The notes under the pieces: generated by a model | What the model saw: only the letters and a program-made list of their open reading frames with translations | Database searches by the model: none | What the model was told of the DNA's origin: nothing | Program-made: the position numbers and the translations under genes | Shown here: piece by piece, positions 60,250 to 64,000 of the stretch | Layout of the letters: each line of letters starts with the position of its first letter | Position numbering within the stretch: position 1 is the stretch's first letter | Source: DATKKG01 sp035543015 | GTDB lineage: Archaea > Thermoproteota > Nitrososphaeria > Conexivisphaerales > DTJL01 | Length of the DNA stretch: 64,000 nt | Reading direction: 5' to 3' | Assembly (NCBI GenBank): GCA_035543015.1 | Contig: DATKKG010000063.1 | Span: forward strand, 15,796 to 79,795

Positions 60250-60380
60250 CACCCAAGCATCCTAAGCTGAAGTCACGATTCCAGATGAGGGACAGACTGC
60301 GGTGAGTCTACCCTTGATCGACATCTTTCGGCGATAATGAGGGAGTCGATCATACGGAGATTCGCATGTGCCCCACGGGA

Positions 60381-60386
60381 TAAATA
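60381..60386 (+). promoter_or_regulatory. TATA box of the DUF1059 gene
   Basis: TAAATA lies 23-28 bases before the ATG at 60409, preceded by GGGA; leaderless transcript expected. Confidence 0.55.
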
Positions 60387-60408
60387 GAAGGCCGCGGAAA
60401 TCATCTCT

Positions 60409-60564
60409 ATGGGGGCTATCGGTACGTGTCCATGCGGCTGGACGATTGTCTCCCCTCAGGGGGTGGAGGACGTCAAGAAGCATGCCATAATGCACATGAA
60501 GGATGTCCATCCTGAGACCGTGATGACGCCTGAAGAGCTCATGCAGCACATCAAGCAATTCTAG
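60409..60564 (+). CDS. DUF1059-like small protein
   Basis: 51 residues. Opening MGAIGTCPCGW has two Cys followed by Trp, then VEDVKKHAIMHMKDVHPE and TPEELMQHIKQF, matching the DUF1059 pattern. His and Cys may bind zinc. Function unknown. Too short for most gene callers but with a good promoter and a clean start. Confidence 0.72.
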   Translation: MGAIGTCPCGWTIVSPQGVEDVKKHAIMHMKDVHPETVMTPEELMQHIKQF

Positions 60565-60609
60565 GCCTCCCAGATCGAGGTGGGGACGAAGCCGGCCGAT
60601 CATCCTGCC

Positions 60610-61539
60610 CTAGGCCTTGGATTGCAGTTTGGATTCTATCCCAGAATCGATCCAGTTTGGGCGCCTCGGCTCGATGACCTCCTTCAATATGAACAGAAGG
60701 CACCGCTTGACTCCCTCGTGCTTCAGGGCTTCCACAGCCGACTCCTCCGGTTCGGCGATGGTGAAGCCAAACAGGCTCGCGAGGATCACGTCAGCCATCG
60801 GGCTGCTCTGGCTCCAGAGCCTGTCACCGTGCTTCTCCTGCAGCTGTCTCAAGATGTCGTTCCTCTTCTGAGGGTCGATCGCCAGGTCCAGCTCGTAAAA
60901 GACGAGGCCCGCCTGCCTTCGAGGGTCGATCACCGCCTTTGTGCTGATGGCGCCGGACCGAAGCAGCTTCGAGACCCTGTAGCCCACCATCCGCTCCGTC
61001 ACTGACAGTGCCTCCGCCAGTTCTTTGTCGCTGGCCCTGGCGTCATATCTCAAGCCCTTGATGATCTGCCAGTCAAGGTCGTCAATGCGAGAGGAAGGCT
61101 CCCTTACCGTCCCGGTCCCTAACACCACGGTCCCCATCTCGTATCGCGACGCCAGGTAGTCGGCTCCGCTCCTCGCCTCCTCCCTGTTCTCGCCGGCCAT
61201 GCTCGCAGTCAGGTAGGGCCCAAGGTAGTCGGAGGACTCGACCAACCTCGGCACCTCATGGAGGTGGTTCACCACGGCGTTCTTGGTCGACAGGTTCAGA
61301 GCCTCGAACCTGAAGAGGCTGACCACGTGCATCCCGAACAGGGCGAGGTTCGGCGTGGACTGGTAGTACTTGATGAAGCCGGACTCCTCCATCCGGTTCA
61401 CCCGGACCCTCACGGTCTTCTCGTCCAGGCCCAGCTTCTTCCCCAGGCTGGCCGCGCTCGGGTGTCTCTCCTCGAATTCGTAGTATCCGGGGCCCCTGAA
61501 GGCCAGCTCGCAGAGAATCCGGACGTCGGTGGAGTCCAA
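60610..61539 (-). CDS. Two-domain Lrp/AsnC-type transcriptional regulator
   Basis: 309 residues with two winged-helix regions. The first is near 25-60 (SAASLGKKLGLDEKTVRVRVNRMEESG), the second near 165-200 (DKELAEALSVTERMVGYRVSKLLRSG). Each is followed by a sensory-type alpha/beta stretch. ATG at 61539 has CTTATA about 25 bases upstream. It is divergent from the dsrE-TusA locus and may regulate it; that is inference from position. Confidence 0.82.
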   Translation of the reverse strand: MDSTDVRILCELAFRGPGYYEFEERHPSAASLGKKLGLDEKTVRVRVNRMEESGFIKYYQSTPNLALFGMHVVSLFRFEALNLSTKNAVVNHLHEVPRLVESSDYLGPYLTASMAGENREEARSGADYLASRYEMGTVVLGTGTVREPSSRIDDLDWQIIKGLRYDARASDKELAEALSVTERMVGYRVSKLLRSGAISTKAVIDPRRQAGLVFYELDLAIDPQKRNDILRQLQEKHGDRLWSQSSPMADVILASLFGFTIAEPEESAVEALKHEGVKRCLLFILKEVIEPRRPNWIDSGIESKLQSKA

Positions 61540-61621
61540 CGAGAGATGTGTGAAGACCGCTCGATATAAGCTACTCCCGGCCCCTCGATTGTAGATTACC
61601 GGCGCGAAGCTCCCGCCCTAG

Positions 61622-61628
61622 TTATATC
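61622..61628 (+). promoter_or_regulatory. TATA box of the dsrE locus
   Basis: TTATATC lies 25-31 bases before the ATG of a short upstream ORF at 61653. A second box for the divergent regulator (61564-61569) lies about 55 bases away. Confidence 0.5.
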
Positions 61629-61652
61629 GCTCCCGAGATAGTCTCAACGACT

Positions 61653-61697
61653 ATGAGCAAAACAGCTCTGGACGCAGGTTCGGTACGGAGTGCGTGA
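61653..61697 (+). CDS. 14-codon leaderless upstream ORF before dsrE
   Basis: ATG 61653 encodes MSKTALDAGSVRSA and stops at TGA 61695-61697. The next codon, GTG 61698, is the dsrE start, in the same frame. The TATA position predicts that transcription starts at or very near this ATG. It may be a coupled leader peptide, or an N-terminal extension cut by a stop codon. Confidence 0.4.
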   Translation: MSKTALDAGSVRSA

Positions 61698-62069
61698 GTG
61701 AGTTTGGCAGGCAAGCTCATCTTCAACTGCACTTACGGGAAGGAGGACCCCGAGCGCGCCTCCCTGCCCTTCGTCGCGGGCAACGTCGCGGCGGCCGCCG
61801 GCCAAGAGGCCATAGTCTTCCTCACCATCGAGGGAGTCTGGCTCGGGACCAAGGGCGGCACTGACGGCATAGCGTCGAAGGGACTCGACCCCCTTTCGAA
61901 GATCTACTCCGACTTCGTGTCGAAGGGTGGAAAGGTCTGGCTATGCGGTGCATGTGCGAAGCCCCGTGGGATCACCGAGCAGCAGCTGGCGCCTGGCGCC
62001 ACCATCGTAGGTGCTGCCAAAGTCGTCGAGGAGATAGCCCTTGGAGCCCACACGACCAGCTTTGCCTAG
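61698..62069 (+). CDS. DsrE-like sulfur-relay protein
   Basis: 123 residues. Opening GKLIFNCTYGKEDPERA matches the DsrE/F fold, and Cys83-x-x-Cys86 in WLCGACAKPRGI is where active cysteines lie in the family. It could pass sulfur to or from the TusA-like partner downstream. GTG at 61698; the following gene starts 80 bases later. Confidence 0.82.
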   Translation: MSLAGKLIFNCTYGKEDPERASLPFVAGNVAAAAGQEAIVFLTIEGVWLGTKGGTDGIASKGLDPLSKIYSDFVSKGGKVWLCGACAKPRGITEQQLAPGATIVGAAKVVEEIALGAHTTSFA

Positions 62070-62148
62070 GGAGAGGGAATCAGGAGAGTTTTGTCGGGTG
62101 CCAAGAGCTTCTTCGACTGACGCAGCAAGGAAGACGACCGCCCCGACG

Positions 62149-62763
62149 ATGGGCGTGGGGGAGGCCACCGGCGAGGACTTCATAGTGGCCCTGGCGGACC
62201 GCAATGCCGAACGACTCGGGGCCTGTTTCCACTCCGAGATACGGCTGCGCGCCATCGTGCCCAGGGGATACCAGGAATACAGCGGCCCGTCCGCGGTTGC
62301 CGCCCGTTTCAATACTTGGTTCGCCGAAGCGGAAAGCATCCAGATCCTCGAGAAGAACGTCTACCGAGTCGGCGACCGCCTACACATCCGCTATCGCTTC
62401 AGGGAACGCTACGCCGATGGCGACTCGGAGACCATTGAACAAGACGCATACTGCGACATGTTCGAAGGCCACATAGTCGCGATGGACCTCCTATGTTCCG
62501 GTCATCGGCCGGAAGAACGCGAAGGAACCAAAGACGTACACATCTTCGATGCGGGAGACATGGGGTGTTCAAGTGGCCTCCCGGAGGAATTCCGACGCCA
62601 GATCGGCGCAGTGCCCATGGGAAGCATGCTTGAGATCTTGACTCGTGACCCTGCGGCTAAGGAGGACCTTCCTTCACTGGCCCGGCTCTTGGGACACAGG
62701 CTCGTCGCGGTGAAGGACACCCCCGATGGTAGGACAGCGCTAGTAGTGCAACGCGGCAGCTGA
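62149..62763 (+). CDS. NTF2/SnoaL-like domain fused to a TusA-like domain
   Basis: 204 residues from ATG 62149. The first about 120 residues have the NTF2/SnoaL cone fold pattern (DFIVALADRNAERLGACFHSEIRLRA, then YRVGDRLHIRYRFRERY). The last about 75 look like TusA: VHIFDAGDMGC with Cys140, then VPMGSMLEILTRDPAAKEDLP, the TusA GxxLxVxxxDP pattern. The CxxP motif is altered (CSSGLP). An in-frame ATG at 62041 would overlap dsrE and was not chosen. Confidence 0.72.
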   Translation: MGVGEATGEDFIVALADRNAERLGACFHSEIRLRAIVPRGYQEYSGPSAVAARFNTWFAEAESIQILEKNVYRVGDRLHIRYRFRERYADGDSETIEQDAYCDMFEGHIVAMDLLCSGHRPEEREGTKDVHIFDAGDMGCSSGLPEEFRRQIGAVPMGSMLEILTRDPAAKEDLPSLARLLGHRLVAVKDTPDGRTALVVQRGS

Positions 62764-62797
62764 GCGTGGGCCCATCTTCGCAGGTCCGAGCCCACGC
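62764..62797 (+). other. Hairpin directly after the TusA-fusion stop codon
   Basis: GCGTGGGC (62764-62771) pairs perfectly with GCCCACGC (62790-62797). The loop is 18 bases and contains half of repeat copy D. No T run follows, so it is not a simple terminator. The rest of the 205-base gap to the next gene has no ORF that I support. Confidence 0.55.
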
Positions 62798-62798
62798 C
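62776..62798 (+). repeat. Dispersed repeat copy D
   Basis: CTTCGCAGGTCCGAGCCCAC continues GCC; lies 13 bases after the TusA-fusion stop codon and forms the 3' arm of the hairpin. Confidence 0.6.
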
Positions 62799-62968
62799 AC
62801 TAGCCCTAGCGATGCCGGCTCCATCCCGAGCCGACTGCCGAGGGGCTGTCTCGCGGCCCACTGGCGCCCTCCTTACATGCATGAACAGGGCTGGGCGACG
62901 CCGCGCCAGTTCCGGCCACTCAACACGGTTATTAGGGGACGGTTGCCAAGTGAAGACAGACTCTACGG

Positions 62969-63439
62969 TTGGTTGATATCCTCACCGTATCGACCGTGAT
63001 CACGACCGTCAGCGTCGTAGTCGGCATCGTGTTCGCCATGCTGGAACTGCGGCACTTGACAAAGACCAGGAGGACGGACCTCATCCTGAGGATCTATGAG
63101 AGGTTCTCCAGCAAGGAGATCGTCGGCGCGATAATGGCCATCGGTAGTCCTGCGCTCAAAGGCTATGATGAATACATGGAGAAGTACGGCGTCGTCAGCT
63201 TGGTTCAGGTCCTGCAGATATTCGACGAGGTGGGCATCTTACTGGAGGAGGACCTTGTGGATATCAGATTGGTCAATTCGTTGTTCGGTCCCTCTCTGAG
63301 CACGTATTGGGAATCCAGATTGAAGGAGCTCCTTGAAGGGATGAAAAAGGCCAGCAACCAGCCTACGTTCTTCACGCATGTCAACTACCTGTTGGAACGA
63401 CTTGACAGCTACCGACTGAAGACTACTGGAAGCTCATGA
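62969..63439 (+). CDS. Membrane-anchored DUF4760-like protein
   Basis: 156 residues. One N-terminal membrane helix (about 7-25, VSTVITTVSVVVGIVFAML) leads to a helical cytosolic domain (RRTDLILRIYERFSSKEI, EEDLVDIRLVNSLFG, STYWESRLKELL). This arrangement matches DUF4760-type proteins of unknown role. TTG at 62969; GGTTATTAGG near 62927 is a weak promoter. Confidence 0.65.
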   Translation: MVDILTVSTVITTVSVVVGIVFAMLELRHLTKTRRTDLILRIYERFSSKEIVGAIMAIGSPALKGYDEYMEKYGVVSLVQVLQIFDEVGILLEEDLVDIRLVNSLFGPSLSTYWESRLKELLEGMKKASNQPTFFTHVNYLLERLDSYRLKTTGSS

Positions 63440-63447
63440 TTGCGGAG

Positions 63448-63463
63448 GGTCCAAGCCCACGCC
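63448..63463 (+). repeat. Dispersed repeat copy E (core)
   Basis: GGTCCAAGCCCACGCC, eight bases after the stop of the DUF4760-like gene. The bases before it (TGCGGAG) partly match the 5' half of the consensus. Confidence 0.55.
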
Positions 63464-63570
63464 CCGAGCATGAAAGTCGAATGACACTGAATTCTTTTCC
63501 AGCAGCAGTGAGTATTCAAATGCCCTTCATTACGGATTCCTACCATTCTTCCCGGATTCTTCATCTCCGC

Positions 63571-63577
63571 TTAAGTA
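63571..63577 (+). promoter_or_regulatory. TATA-like box of the AhpD-like gene
   Basis: TTAAGTA lies 23-29 bases before the ATG at 63600, fitting a leaderless mRNA. Confidence 0.45.
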
Positions 63578-63599
63578 GCAGGAATTCACCGTTTCGCCG

Positions 63600-64000
63600 A
63601 TGTCTCACAAATCCGAATATGAAGAGACTCTGAAGGACATAGAAGCGACCATGGGCTTCGTCCCAGGTTTCATGAAGGCGCTTCCCAAGGACGCGCTTGT
63701 CTTCGAATGGCCATCTTTCAAGAAGTATCAACTAGGAGAGAGCGTGATCCCGGGCAAGTATCGAGAACTCATGGGCTTGGCTGTGGCGGCTAACATCAAG
63801 TGCCCCTACTGCCAGTACTTCCACACGGGGGCGGCAAAGATGAACGGGGCTTCCGACGAAGAGATGGCAGAGGTGTTCTACCTAGCCGGCATGACCTCAA
63901 GATGGAGCGCCATGATACACGCCCAGCACTACGACTACGACACCTTCGTTAAGGAATTCAACCGGATCGGCGCTCACCTTCAGAAGAAAGCCAAGAAGTA
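63600..64000 (+). CDS. AhpD/carboxymuconolactone-decarboxylase-like protein (stop codon cut by window end)
   Basis: 133 residues visible, ending KKAKK; the last two bases in the window (TA) begin its stop codon. Cys68-Pro-Tyr-Cys71 and His75 (CPYCQYFH) are the peroxidatic motif of the AhpD-like family. It is probably an antioxidant or alkylhydroperoxidase-type protein. ATG at 63600. Confidence 0.88.
   Translation, partial: MSHKSEYEETLKDIEATMGFVPGFMKALPKDALVFEWPSFKKYQLGESVIPGKYRELMGLAVAANIKCPYCQYFHTGAAKMNGASDEEMAEVFYLAGMTSRWSAMIHAQHYDYDTFVKEFNRIGAHLQKKAKK

Noticed and set aside
56764..63463. CRISPR array reading of the dispersed repeats
   Set aside because: The copies are 0.4 to 2.9 kb apart with genes between them; there is no regular spacing and no cas gene.
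63436..63633. 65-codon ORF at the right end
   Set aside because: Overlaps repeat copy E and the AhpD start; does not look like a protein.

Overview
The window comes from an archaeal chromosome, GC-rich by eye. Archaeal or eukaryote-like information genes are spread through it: PCNA, the small primase subunit, a GINS subunit, ribosomal proteins L44e and S27e, aIF2-alpha, Nop10, a thermosome subunit, an AglB/STT3 oligosaccharyltransferase, an XPD-type Fe-S helicase and a Hef-type helicase. TATA-like promoters lie about 25-35 bases before many starts, about twenty genes appear to start with TTG, and one tRNA gene carries two introns. UPF0147, a p27-autoantigen-like zinc protein, a TRAM protein, a Dpo4-type polymerase with a PCNA-binding tail and a non-canonical tRNA intron all point to the TACK group. 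A Nitrososphaeria-like or related lineage is my best guess, and that is inference. No ammonia-oxidation genes are present.

Layout. 0-9 kb: an FKBP isomerase cut by the window edge, a DEAD-box helicase, a TRAM protein, a Mer-like flavin/F420 oxidoreductase and a complete SUF iron-sulfur assembly set (sufC-B-D-S-U). 9-17 kb: small conserved archaeal proteins, a helicase-only Hef, a dTMP-kinase-like protein, an HD phosphohydrolase, two steps of the archaeal mevalonate route (UbiD-type decarboxylase plus the small AcnX subunit) and an XPD-like helicase. 17-24 kb: a replication/translation block (PCNA, PriS, GINS, L44e, S27e, aIF2-alpha, Nop10) and AglB. 24-32 kb: glycine cleavage T and H proteins, F420 ligase CofE, a divergent pair of DUF72 proteins, MetRS, thioredoxin reductase, DNA polymerase IV and tRNA-Leu. 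32-47 kb: a terpene-cyclase-like protein, two MFS transporters, an FAD oxidoreductase, the tight set fumarase alpha - fumarase beta - JAMM protease - uracil-DNA glycosylase, a thermosome subunit, thioredoxin, HtpX, an aspartase/fumarase, a processive GT2 glycosyltransferase and a tRNA-thiolation-type ATPase. 47-56 kb: pyruvate phosphate dikinase, the two-intron tRNA-Arg(CCT), a double SIS protein, an Fgd-like F420 enzyme, a membrane methyltransferase, a deacetylase-like protein and a flavodoxin.

56-64 kb is looser and more accessory-like. It holds small proteins (one basic coiled coil, one membrane, DUF2795, DUF1059), a broken RNase H-like exonuclease, a lipid-linked glycan flippase, five copies of a short dispersed repeat, and a sulfur-relay-like locus. 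In that locus a two-domain Lrp-type regulator is divergent from a DsrE-like protein, which is followed by a protein joining an NTF2/SnoaL domain to a TusA-like domain. dsrE is preceded by a 14-codon leaderless ORF ending directly before its GTG start.

The least expected items are the two-intron tRNA, the dispersed repeat family, the NTF2-TusA fusion locus with its upstream ORF, and the repeated TTGA stop/start overlaps. The rest mostly reads as a normal housekeeping archaeal chromosome with flavin/F420 and thioredoxin redox chemistry, Fe-S assembly, N-glycosylation and central carbon metabolism.
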